Source of the DNA: Uranotaenia lowii
Lineage: Eukaryota; Arthropoda; Insecta; Diptera; Culicidae
Direction of reading: 5' to 3'
Length of the DNA stretch: 64,000 bases
NCBI RefSeq assembly: GCF_029784155.1
Contig: NC_073693.1
Span: 283,622,875-283,686,874, forward strand
The notes under the pieces were generated by a model. It worked only from the letters and a program-made list of their open reading frames with translations, had not been told where the DNA came from and did not search any database. A program made the position numbers and the translations under genes. Below are positions 11,386-24,657 of this stretch, in pieces (within the stretch, counting starts at the first letter, position 1; each line of letters starts with the position of its first letter).

Positions 11386-11489
11386 AGGACATCGAAGGAA
11401 AAACAGAACCAGAAACTCTTGGCGGCGAAGCCTAGCCGCCGAAATCCGAACTTCGGCGGCTAGGCTACTCCTAGGGATACTCCGTTCAA

Positions 11490-12190
11490 AACAGACAGTT
11501 AAGCCAAATTTGTTCCTCATTGGAAGTCAACGTGAGTTTCAATGAACCTCAAAGTTGCATAAATCTACAAGTAATTTTTCGTCAGGGTAAGTGAAAGGGA
11601 TCATTTGATAAATTTTAATTTTTCAGTTCCACAGATAGTTTCTGTTTAATAATGAGACTTGAAAATGTCGATAAAAACTTCAATTTTCAGCTTTCTAGCA
11701 TGCTATGCGTTCTTAAAAAACCTGAGTAAGCCCTTTTGTGTTGTGAGCCTACTTGGTTGAATCATTCAACTGAATCAAAGCAATCGCAAGATTCCTTTTA
11801 ATTCAACCACGGTAAATGAAAAGTTCAGATACCGGTATTTCGATAGCAACTAACTATCTTCTTCAGTGAGCGTTTTCGATTGATGGATGGATATCGTTTC
11901 CCTCCCTTGTATTATCCGAGTTAGGTAAGCTGATAGGTAGCAAAAACCTCGGAATGCTTGGCAGTTGTTTGTTTTTTGGGTCTACCTACCCTATGTTTTG
12001 GGTGCTTTCTGGTAGTGCTTTATTATTTTCTACCCGATTGTGGGCATTGTCAGGTAAATTGTTGTATTTCTTTTTACCTAAGAATTTGAGCATCCAAGTG
12101 TGACCTGATCAGGTGTCCCAGTTTAAGAGGTGAACTGATTTTTAATTGGAAATTTCAATACTTTCAGCAACATCCATTTAAAGCGAATTA
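11490..12190. other. intronic sequence, nothing recognised
   Basis: Between the nested LINE cluster and the Penelope-like relic. No gene or element ends supported. Confidence 0.4.
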
Positions 12191-12195
12191 ATATT

Positions 12196-13000
12196 CTAAG
12201 ACCGAATCAGCGAGACATTTCCTCGATCAATAGATTCACACATGTGTAATTCTTCTGCAGATCTAGGATTATGTGAAGAAAGGATTTTCTTTTTTGAGTC
12301 AGATCTAGCTATAGCCATGTGTTTTTCGAATCTATCAATTAATTTTCTTTTGGGTTGTCCAATGTACACCTTATCACAGTCGGCACAACTGATTTTGTAC
12401 ACGCCAGATCTATGAATGAGATCCACTGGTTCTTTAGTCGATCCTAAGATGGATTTCAGTTGATTATTTGAGCTAGTAAACACTAGTTCAATATTAAAAG
12501 TGATTAAACTTTGTCAACTTTTATCGCAATTCAACTGCGTTGTCACTGTTGAATGATGGATCTACGATCTACTTTGGTATCCATTTTTATAAGCCGTTTG
12601 GAAAATATATTGAAGTTACTTTTCTCTTCCTGGAGTTGATAGAGGAATGGAGTTCATCCGATGGATCATGTGGTGAAACGCCGCCGTCTTATGCTGGAAC
12701 GAGTGGTTGGTGGTGCTCGGTATTACCCTCATGGTATTTGTCGGCTTTCTATAGATTTCGAATTGGAATAGGCCATCATCTCTTCTTACCAGGACATCAG
12801 GAAAGGTAATTTCCTGTCTTCTTCTATTTCGCAAGTGAATTTGATATTCTTATGCAAACCTTTTATGGATGTTAGAAGATCTTCAATAAAATCTTGATCT
12901 TCAAGAGTCTCTTCCAAATGAGCCATAAACAATTCACACAAGAATGGGGACAGAGGATTTTCCATTGGTGCAAATCTCTAAATTTGAGGAAGGTTTGTCC
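12196..13000 (-). pseudogene. Penelope-like element relic (RT C-terminus and GIY-YIG endonuclease)
   Basis: Decayed Penelope-like retroelement read 13000 to 12196. The 5' part encodes NPLSPFLCELFMAHLEETLE and GLHKNIKFTCEIEEDRKLPF. After a one-base frameshift near 12.80-12.82 kb it continues DVLVRRDDGLFQFEIYRKPT, NHSFQHKTAAFHHMIHRM and IPLSTPG, the conserved end of Penelope RT. A further break precedes SGVYKISCADCDKVYIGQPK and RKLIDRFEKHM, a GIY-YIG nuclease core with the GVY, YIG and Arg/Glu positions kept. The RT catalytic region and N-terminus are missing. In these elements the RT copies RNA and the GIY-YIG domain nicks the target. This copy cannot be active. Confidence 0.85.
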
Positions 13001-13380
13001 CATGCACAAGTCAACCAATTTCTTGTAGTTTCTTACTTTGAGTTTCCAAGTGCTCCCATTGTGTTGTTGGTTGCTTCAAGTTCATGATGAAAAGATACTT
13101 CCGACTAAGCTGCCCTTCTACGTACATGTGTACGATGTGCATTATTATCATTTTTACGTTATCAATGGGAAACGTTTGTTTCAATGAATTCGCATGACAA
13201 AACTTAGGATGCGTTTTTCTCAGTTTGCATCTTTTACACATGGGACTCATATGCATAGCAGGACAGTAAGGCTAAGGTAGAGCCTCAGTTATCAGACAAG
13301 CAAACAGCTTGTGTTTCTGCCAAAAATTCAACCTGAAAATCTGAAAGAAATGTAACAAGTAATTGTTATTTATTTATCCA
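13001..13380. other. flank of the Penelope relic
   Basis: Probably more 5' Penelope sequence, too decayed to place, followed by unique DNA. A minus-strand frame at 13011-13256 is rich in His/Lys/Met and unrecognised. Confidence 0.3.
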
Positions 13381-16300
13381 CATACTTTAGTAATTCAAAA
13401 ACGATTTTTTTTTTGTTTTAAATTTTTCTTTATTCCATTTGCTTTTTGTATGCCATTTTTCAGTTTAAATATATAAAGGTTGTTTCTGTACCTTCTTTTT
13501 TGTTTTGTATGTGTATGGGGTGAACTTCCATAGGGTGTGTGTGGTTTTTGTGTAAGTGTTATTATTTTCATATATTAATTGCAATAAAATATATATAATT
13601 TTTCTCATAATTATTCCCTTTTTATCTTGCACACATTCGCACCCTTCCAAACTTTCGCTTTTTTGCGCTCTCTCGTTCACCATTTATTATTATTCGATAA
13701 AGAATACACAGCTTGTTATTTAAAAAAAATATAATCAATCTCCCCACTTTCTCGCTCACTCACTTTTTCCACACGCTCCTAATACGATTAAAACATAGTA
13801 ATTATGTACTTTCATTCACGGCTTTCGAGCTCACCACTGATAATTTGTTTTTGCTTTTTTAGGTTTTTCTTTTATAAATTTTTGTTTTTTTTATAAAACT
13901 TTTTCTGTTGTTCTTCAGTAAAACGTCGGGTAGGTATACTTGTGTTTTTTTCGGTTGTTTCGAGAAACAATTTTCATCCCTTTTTTTTGCTTTTACTGAG
14001 CGCTAGTTGCAAAATTATCAACTACATAGTATAAATGAATAACGCGTGCCAAAAAGTGTGTATGGTGGGTGTTTTGCTAGTAGTTTTGTGATCGAATTGG
14101 TCCTAGGGTGCCTCCAAAATTAAGGTTTGGAATAAAATATTAGGATTTGCATTTCAAAATTGCAACTACCTAGTGTGCGAACGTGTGTGTGTGGGTGTGA
14201 AAGCCTTAAAACGTAAAATTGCACTATCTACCTTTGCATGATTTTTTTTGTTTTTTTTTTTTTATTTGTGGGTTTTTTCTTCAATATATTATAATAGCCT
14301 AGTTGTTGTGTTCCTATCTGATTAGTGCGGAGGTGTGAGGATCGGTGCTCGCAAAAAAAAGAGCTTTAGTAATGTTACATGTACATAAGTTAAAAATAGT
14401 TGCGTTTGTCCATAACAAATAATAATAATATTTTTTTTAATATGTATTGCAGTACTAGTTCTCCATTCTAAATCAAACTATTAAATATGTACAGTGGGAC
14501 ATTTTAAATTGTGGGGTGAGGAAAGTAGTACACAGTTAAACAATAGAAGAAAAATACAACAGGTAGGTACATTTATAAAAAAAACAACAACACATGTGAG
14601 GTGTTTTTTTTAGAATTCTGGTTATTCGCACAATGCCGATAAAAAGCACGGTGCAAAGCCAGTTTAAATATTTGATTATAAGCTCACTAAAAGCAAGTGT
14701 TTAGCCGCATGGGCTCAGCACTTTTATTTCGTTTTCAAAGGGGTTTCATTTCTCCATCGTTTGTAATTGTTGGTATAAATATTATCTCTAGACTACTTCC
14801 CGCTTTACACATTTTTCTCCTCTGATTGTCCTTAAACGCTAATCCTTTCTTCGCACAAAACAAACATTGTGTGTTTTTTTCAACCTTTACTAGTACTAGT
14901 TAGTGTGCTTACATAGTTAAACCGTATTTTTTCTTTTTTCTCTAGGATTAAAATTTTGTTTAAAATATATGTATGTATAATAATAGACTCTTGGTATCCT
15001 ACCTAAAATGCCAAACACTTTGTTAGTAGTTGGTTTATTTTGTTTTATAAATTTTCATCAACCAATTTCAATTTTTGAAACATCAGGGTGAGGAAGATGG
15101 GTTTAAAGGAAGTTGAGAGACGAAGATGATAAAAACTACTAGTATCTCAGACTTTTAAATGTTACACTTCTATGGTTGTTGATTGGGGAAACAAAAAATT
15201 ATCAATCCGAAACCAGAAATAACTTTGAAGCAAATAACCTAAGGAGGAGATAATCAACAAAATAAACAAACATAAAAGAAATGAGCTAGTTAAATTTTAA
15301 AGTACAGAAAAATTTTGACCAAGATATAAAAAAATTATAACATAAAACGTAAAGTACAATCACAGAAAGGTGTGCTTCTGCCGTTTTATTCTACATCTAC
15401 TATCAATAGGGATTGTTTGGATTGAATTGCTAATTTTAACTAATTTATCTTTTTTACGGTTAAGCAACGAAAATTTAGTTGAAATTTCTGTTTCCAATAG
15501 TAGTACGATTTGACAATGAGGATGTGTATAAACCTTTAAGGTTTTTTTTTTAAATATTTTCTCCAATTGCTAGTTACATAAATCAACTTAAAAGCTTTGA
15601 GTACGGATGCAAGCAAGCTTTTTGCAACATGCTCCTGGAATGGAGATTTGATTTGTGTTCGAAAAAAAAAAACCGAGAGAAACCTTCTTAACGGTGACTT
15701 CCCGTAATAATAAATTAAGGAGCGAAAGGATGTTCCCGGTAGCAGCTTGCCAATTTTAATGGAAAACAAACTAAAACAGAAAAACATTTAAATGAGAGTA
15801 ACGATCTGCGTCACTCTACCTTTGACGAAAAAAAAAAAAACGGCGAATGAGACGCGATAAAAATAATTAACAACTTCTTTTGCGGTTTGATTTTTTTTTT
15901 ATCTTAAAGGACGTCGCTCGTTAAAAAAAAAACATAAATACGGTGCTCGAACCTAAGAAATGGGAAACTTTAGACTTAAGATGCTTCTTTGTACACATAC
16001 ACTAATTAAATATGCTGGCTGTCTGGTTGTTGTTGTTGTTCCTTTTCTTCGATTCATTTGGTTATTTGGTTGTTCTTTTGATGGGGAACTTTTTCATCTA
16101 CTATGTAAGTGTATAACTAAAAATAAACGTCTCAATCCGGAAGTGGGGGATCTCGTCTTGCCGAGAAATTCACTCCCATTGGGAATGAAATCTTGAGCAA
16201 AGAAGGACCTGCCCCGAACTATCTCGGCATTGATTGTATGGGAAGACTTGCGTGAAGTGGTTGTTGTGTATGTTATATTTTTTTTCATATTTCAACATTG

Positions 16301-16390
16301 CTTTGCGTATGGGCAACGCGCTCTAACTTAAAGAGGGATATGTGGGTGAAAGAATTGTGACCAGGATGTTTCAGGAGAAAATATAATGTA
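13381..16390. other. long T-rich non-repetitive block downstream of the p69 exon
   Basis: About 3 kb without transposon signatures and with many T-runs on the plus strand (A-runs in the ttk sense). It could be distal 3'UTR of the p69 transcript or intron. No coding frame supported. Confidence 0.35.
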
Positions 16391-16969
16391 ATTATAAAGT
16401 TTTTCTAAAATTTATAACAGAGATCTTCAAAAACTTTTTTCTAGGTGCTTAGAAAGTTATCTTGGAAAAAATGTAACTATTTTTTCCTATCAGCTTCTGA
16501 TAGAAATCGATTATCAAAACTTCTTAGTAATTCTGGCAACACTGCATAATGTTATGAAAATATCATGTGAATTTAAATCAATGACCGACATTTTCGAATA
16601 CTGTTTGCCTTAAACGTTAATTCTTTTTTGACACGAATGCCAAAGCGTTGGTAAAGTGTCACAAATAAACAAAAAAAAAGTTAATTCTTTTAGAATCAGT
16701 GCTACAGAGTAACCGCAAAACTACGAATCAATTTTTCTCTGTTTTACCGACTGGTTGTTTACCGAAACTTCGGTGGGGAATTTCCAGTTGCTCGTTAAAA
16801 ATAGCTAGTCTTTCGTTGAAAAATAACCGATTCTACGGTAAAAATTACCGAATGCTATGTAAAAAAAAAGCAAAACGTTCTGAACTGGCCAGTTATTCGC
16901 ATGTTAAGAATTTGGTAGATTTTCCATTTACTGTGCTGGTCTCCTGTTTTATTTGGATTTCACTTCGAG
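16391..16969. repeat. A+T-rich repeat DNA with ACCG/CGGT motifs
   Basis: Contains TTACCG and CGGTAA-type motifs (16.70-16.86 kb) shared with 39.83-39.96, 42.78-43.31, 44.26-44.55 and 52.2-52.45 kb, suggesting one decayed MITE family. Ends not resolved. Confidence 0.4.
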
Positions 16970-17455
16970 CGAGTTCACTCGTGTTGGTAAAAAGTGATAG
17001 AAATTTTGACACTAGCACATTTTTAAAACTTTACCATGTAAAAACATTTTCAAGATTTGCGGCCTTCAAGATTTTTTAACACAACACGTGTTCTATTTTC
17101 GCATTCTGTGATGCCAGTTTAGTTCGATTACGGCTGAAATAGAAACAGTGTTGTAAAAAAATTCAACACCAATTGGTAGAAATTTTGACATTTTGAAAAT
17201 TTTACCAAGCAAAAATGTTTTCAAGATCTTTGGGCGTTGTATTTTTTTACAGTACTGTTTTTATTTCAGCCGTATGTGATAGAAATATTGCTATTTTTTC
17301 ATCACAGCATGCGAAACTGCAACACGTGTTGTTAAAAAAACTTGAAGGCCACAGATCTTGAAAATATTTCTGCATGGTAAAACTTTCAAAATGTACTACA
17401 TGTGTCAAATTTTCTACCACTTTTTCGCAACACGAGTGGACTTGCTCTTATGCAG
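16970..17455. repeat. nested palindromic (foldback) sequence
   Basis: Outer arms of about 150 bp (around 16970-17120 and 17300-17455) are diverged inverted repeats sharing CTCGTGTTG, TTTTCAAGAT, GGCCTTCAAG and ACACGTGTT. An inner pair (about 17126-17163 and 17245-17275) shares CGGCTGAAATA and AACAGT-TGTAAAAAAAT. Confidence 0.65.
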
Positions 17456-17649
17456 TCTCAAAAACGATTCGAAAATTGGTAAAAAATGGACATGAAAACT
17501 TAAATTCTTAAAATAACGAATTTTCCAACTTAGCTTTTAAACCTGAAACAATCCATGGTCTCAATCCTGCCTTGAAAGGAATCCGTATGTGTCTGTGAGG
17601 GGAAATCGGTGAATTTTTGTCTAGTTAGCTAACTAAAGTTCTTTTGATA

Positions 17650-18363
17650 ATGACAAGTGACTTGAAAGTGGTTTATTTTAAATAATAAAATAAAGTTTAC
17701 TTTTGTAAAAGGTTAACCGATCGAACTTGACACATGTTTTAGAAGGATGATTTGTAGTATGTGTGCATTAATTAATGAGATTAGAATTTAGGGGACAAAT
17801 TTTCATTTTTTTAATGTTTCTCTCCTATCCAGCTGATTGATTCAACTTCTATCCTAAGAGTTTGGGATAGATACGCGACCGTTTGTTTTTTTTTCCTCTT
17901 GCAGTTGCTCTGTACAATTCCAATGCTTAAAATTACAAATACCCTTTAGAAGGAATGATAACGATCTTTCTTTTCCGTGTGTCGTACCTTAGTATGCATG
18001 TGTGTGGTTGCGTTTGTGTGCTTTGGCCCGCACGCGGGCTCGCCAAGCAATAGAATAATTAAACAACAGAACATGTAAAAAAGTGTACAGTTAAAAAATA
18101 AAAATAATAATAGTAAAACAATTATTGCAGCTCTCTCTGTGTCTGTCTCAGTGCCCGGTTGTTCCCTTCGTCGCAGTCGACGACGAAGTGGAGTTGATGG
18201 GCTTTTGTGCGGTCCGGCCAGTGCCGGACTTTACTGTTGTTGCTTTAGTGTTGCTAGCCTCTTCATGTTTCGTGGTCAGTTGCTTCGCTTTACTGTTGGA
18301 ATCCTCGTGCCCTCGGAGCGAAAGTCGCAGCGAAGTTCGACGTCCTTCGCTCCGAGCGTCATA
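17650..18363 (-). other. ttk: probable ttk p69 3'UTR
   Basis: Non-repetitive A+T-rich sequence follows the p69 stop. A minus-strand AATAAA (plus TTTATT at 17672-17677) could end it. Below about 17.6 kb palindromic repeat DNA starts. A much longer 3'UTR running into the 13.4-16.4 kb unique block cannot be excluded. Confidence 0.35.
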
Positions 18364-20655
<2,292 letters not shown>

Positions 20656-20659
20656 AATA

Positions 20660-21470
20660 TGAGAATTTATGTATGTGTCTACTAGATCGCCCCAAATTTG
20701 TGTGGGAAATTGTTTTGCGCTGCAGGCTAAAATTGATCCTAGGCCTGGTACAAGATCACATGCCAAATTTGGGCCAGATCGGATCACGGGAAGGGGTCGC
20801 TTAACGAGCCTAAAGTTTGTAAGGGACTTTGAGACATTTTGTTCAAGAGGAACATGAAAATCCAGTTTTTCATGAATAACTTTGGTCCCCTTCAGCCGAT
20901 TTCTTTAAAAAAAAAGTTTTTCTTAAAGCCTAAACTATGGAAAATATTTTATCCCAAGACTGCATTTCGATTCGACTTATGATAAAAAAGTTATTAAACT
21001 TCAAAAACGGGGTACATTTGTTCAGGGTGATATTCATCACTGTTAATGCTGCGTCAAAATGTTCAAAGCGGTGTATCTCATTAATAGTGATGAACATCAC
21101 CCTTAAAAAGGTAACTATTATTTGAAGCTTAATAACTATTGTGTCTTAACTTGAATCGAAATGCAGTCTTCGGATGAAATATTTTTCATAGTTTAGGCTT
21201 TAAGAAAAACCTTTTTCAAAAGAAATCGGCCGAAGGGGACCAAAGTTATTCATGAAGAACTGGATTTTCGTGTTCCTGCCGAACAAAATGTCTCAAAATC
21301 CCATACAAATTTCAGGCTGGTTGAGCGACCCTTTCCCGTGATCCGATATGGCCCAAATCAAATTTGGCATGAGACCTTGTACTAGGCCTAGGATCAATTT
21401 AAGCCTGCAGCGCATAACTTTTTCAAATGTCGGGTCATTTGGGGAACTCTAGTGTCATCTCAAGTACATA
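20660..21470. repeat. giant palindrome 1 (arms about 390 bp)
   Basis: Left arm 20660-21048 and right arm 21080-21470 are inverted copies at high identity, including CTGCAGGCT-AAATTGATCCT, GGATCACGGGAA, TTCATGAATAACTTTGGTCC and GACTGCATTTCGATTC. The inner ends GGGTGATATTCATCACTGTT and AATAGTGATGAACATCACCC leave a spacer of about 30 bp. No coding sequence. If transcribed it would form a long hairpin. Confidence 0.85.
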
Positions 21471-22150
21471 ATTACAAATTTGATAGGACATTTAAAGTTG
21501 ATTGGATGTCACATTGGCACCAATTTGGAACTTCCATAAAGTTTGGGTGGAAAAAATGCTGATATTTTTCATTTTAACTCGCGACGTGTTCTTTCTATAG
21601 AAATAAGTTTATGAGTCCAAGGCAGTTCAGGAAAAAGGATTGTTTTGAATCCAGAAAAGGTACAAGGAGTTTTTTTAATACACCATGAGAAAAAAATCCA
21701 AATAAATGTCGAGAAAACGGTTGAAATCGCAAAAGCTTAAAAATTGTTTTTTTTTTTTAGTTTTAATGGCGGTCCCAAATTCGAACTTTTCTAATCGTTT
21801 AAGATCAAGAGTTAAAATTCGTTCAATATTTTTCAATTTGTTTCATTATTTTTAAATTTTTTATTATTTTTTAATTTTAAAAACATTTTTTAATTTTTTT
21901 ATCTAGTTTTTATTTTTATTTTTTTCAATTACCTAGTATCTTTCTATTTTTTATGTGTGAGTTTTGTTTTTATATTTATATTTTTTCTACATTGTCTTCT
22001 ACATTTTGTCCAGAATATTTTTTGTATTTATTCATTTTTTTTGTTTTTCAGAAGTCACGTGAAACGCTCTTGAAATTCTCCTGTTTTATTAAATCATTTA
22101 TATGTCCCTTTCTAAACATTTTGTTTTTTTTCTGTAAGCTTTTATTCAAT
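21471..22150. other. A+T-rich intronic sequence
   Basis: Dense T/A runs (for example 21.83-21.95 kb). Nothing else recognised. Confidence 0.4.
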
Positions 22151-22159
22151 AAGCCGCAG

Positions 22160-22240
22160 GCCGTGGCTCAGAGGATAGCCTTCAAATTTTCTAAGCCAAC
22201 GGCCATGAGATCGAATCCCGGTCACGGCACACATAGTACA
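22160..22240 (+). mobile_element. tRNA-like SINE head, copy 1
   Basis: Reads GCCGTGGCTCAGAGGATAGC, then a B-box-like GATCGAATCCC (22209-22219) and TCACGGC, which pairs 6 of 7 with the first seven bases. The fold is poor in the anticodon arm and no clear anticodon is seen, so it is a SINE head or tRNA relic rather than a working tRNA. A related copy lies on the minus strand at 52792-52857. Confidence 0.55.
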
Positions 22241-22271
22241 AAAATTTAAAAAAATAAAATTTGTTCAATAT

Positions 22272-22590
22272 TTTTGGATTGGATTGGATTTTGTTTATTT
22301 ATAGAGGATTTTAACCATCTTGGTCATTCTTCCTCTTGGAAAAAGAAGGTTACATAGTTATTTTTAAATTTAAATCTTACTTAGTATGTTTGCACATTTT
22401 AAAAACTTTATAAGTTTATCTTCATTTGCAGTGTTCAATGCTGTTGCGATGTCATGACCTATACCACTGCTTTGCCTTTCCTTCGAATAACGCCTACATT
22501 GTCCGATTATATGGGCCACTGTCAGTGGCTCATTACACGAGATGCATGTTAAAAGTCCTTTTGTATCAATATTTTTGAATTTATTCAATT
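22272..22590 (-). pseudogene. LINE ORF2 3'-terminal fragment with zinc knuckle
   Basis: A 72-residue minus-strand frame carries C-X2-C...H...C (CISCNEPLTVAHIIGQCRRY) followed by LNTANEDKLIKFLKCANILS and a stop. This matches the extreme C-terminus of RNase H-bearing insect LINEs. Behind the stop is a tail with ATTGGATTGGATT-type repeats near 22275. It is a severely 5'-truncated copy. Confidence 0.65.
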
Positions 22591-22599
22591 ATTTTGAAT

Positions 22600-23040
22600 T
22601 TTTGATAAATTTTTTTATTTTTAAAACATTTTAAAAATTTTTTGGTTAACTTTTTTTTTTAATTTTGTAATTGTTCAGAATTTCTTTTCATTTTTTTTTT
22701 TATCCCATTTTTCTTTTGTTCAGATTTTTTTTTAAATTTTTTTTTATCCCATTTTATAGTTTTTAGAAGTCACGTAAAACACACTTGGAATTTCCTTTTC
22801 TATTTTATCATGTTGTATATGTTTGTTTCTCATTATATCGTGTCCATTATTGAATCGCACTTAAGGAACTTTAACTGAAATTTCTTTTGCGAACTTTTAT
22901 TCAGCTAATATGGGACTTTGAACACATCAAATGGTTACTAAACATTCGATCGCTTAGGGGTTCAAGCTGCACGTGGTTGACGAAGCTTTTTTTTCGGAGC
23001 ACATCGAGTAAAAACCGTTTTTTCTAGTTTTCGCCAAATT
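22600..23040. other. A+T-rich intronic sequence
   Basis: T-rich low complexity. No feature supported. Confidence 0.4.
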
Positions 23041-24657
23041 TCAGAAGGGTGTTAGCATCAACCGAATAAATGTACAGGTGCGGTGAAAACTAGAGAGAAT
23101 GCATCCGACAAAAGAAAACCCCCATCAACCAGATTAAGCTTCCCCCCGTTTTTTTTCGGTAATAATCAACCAAAACAACAAAAACTAACAAAGTTTATTA
23201 CTTCCTCCTTTCGAAAAATCAAGAAAGAAATATTAGTTTTGACAAGTCAAAATAAAATAAAGGAAAAAATACACTCCAGTTCCCCCCGCCTTTCTCCGGA
23301 CGAACCGATCGAGATTTCAGCCTTCCCGTTTCGTGATTATAAAGAGCTTACAAAGAAACTGACTGAGTTTGTGTGTCTGCTACTAGAAGGTCGGTGGGTT
23401 GAGGTTGAGATTGAGCTTTTGAGGTAGGGTACGGGGTACGGTACTACTACTGCTAGGGTATATTAATGGTGATTGCTTTCTTCGGTTTCTCATTAATTTT
23501 CGACTGGGCTGCGGCGCCTGGGAAGCCGGAAACTCACCTCGGCTCGACGAGAGATTGCTTTCTGTTTCCGGCACTTCTCTTGTTACTTCTCTTCTTGTTT
23601 GCGTGTGTGTCTGTGTGTCTTTGTTTCTGGCTCGGATATACATTTGCATTTCCGGTGCACTTTTGGATTTCGACTCCTGGGTCTCACTCGAATTTTGAAG
23701 TTTGAATCAAAGACTTAGTGACTAAGAGGGACAAAAAAGGTGACGGTGACGCGTGGCCCCTCCCATCTTTCCCTCGATTCGATTCAGCACGCGAAGGGAG
23801 ACCGGGCTAGGGAGGGGCCTTTTGATTGATTTTGTTTCTTTTTTGAAACCCCGCGGTTCAGTTATACGGTACCACGCGCGACTTTTTCTTCTTCCACACG
23901 AGAAACAATCCCTTTTAGCTTTTCCGGAGTTAATAAAATAAAGTAAAAAAATAATATTTATATCACAGTTGTAGAAGAGTAAAGATTACCACCCCTGCAG
24001 GAGGAGGAGGATGAGAGAAGTGTTCCGAGTTGGGTAGTTTTTTTTTATTGTTTTTGTTATAAATATACATGGGGGGGACTGTAACAGTTGTTACACATAG
24101 AGAGTTATAGTGAGGTGAGGGGGGTTTAAATTATCGTGTTGTTAGGTAAGACAGATTTCCTTTTTCCATGCCGGGGGAGAAGGCCCGGAATTAGAATTAT
24201 ACTATGGGTTCACATGGAAGTCACAACGGGGGGATCACAATGGCGGTAGGAATTATAATAGAATAGACAGACAGGGGTACACCACCAGCAGGAGGGAGGT
24301 GCACCTCGAGAGAGTTCGAGCGAAGAGAAAGAAGAAAATGGTGCTGATGATGATGATGATGATTGTGGTGCTAGGGTTAATGAGCGGGGAAAAACTATTT
24401 CTCCTTTCCTGCGCGAGCGTTCCGAGCAGCGCTCTATGCGTACAACAGCACAGCAGATTACAATCGGATAACGGTGAATTCCGAAAGATTGCGGATAGGT
24501 GTGAAAGAATGGGTGCAAAAGGAACAAGATTGTTGTATGTACACAGAGTGGTGAATGGGATTGAATATTTTTGTGGTGAAAGGAAGAAGACTCCGAACCC
24601 AACACGCGGAAGACGGAAAGAAGCAACGAGTGGGCAACGACCCACTGCTACACATAC
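23041..24657. other. non-repetitive GC-richer part of the intron next to exon b
   Basis: Starts at the exon b donor (24657) and has G-rich runs (24.0-24.3 kb), a GAT microsatellite (about 24346-24362) and no transposon signature. Open frames here lack conservation cues. It may contain splicing or transcriptional control elements. Confidence 0.35.

Larger units (their letters stand above)
9830..11490 (+). mobile_element. LINE A relic (RT C-terminal region) split by nested insertions
   Basis: Two parts of one decayed non-LTR element on the plus strand. Part 1 (about 9840-9950) encodes SLRPKFRIFNSNVKYVLLNG and CETW. Part 2 (about 11103-11460) encodes FVSRCLRNIIRVWWPG, then ICREPLEWNPAGHRR and RNSWRRSLAAEIRT. 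These are consecutive blocks of a widespread invertebrate LINE ORF2 C-terminus. Joining 9950 to 11103 restores the frame with about the usual spacing between CETW and FVSRC. The roughly 1.15 kb between them is a MITE and a second LINE; a third insertion lies at 11326-11385. Clade assignment (RTE-like) is uncertain. Confidence 0.75.

Noticed and set aside
22160..22228. Possible genuine tRNA gene
   Set aside because: The acceptor pairs, but the anticodon arm is poor and a diverged relative exists at 52.8 kb, so a SINE head is more likely.
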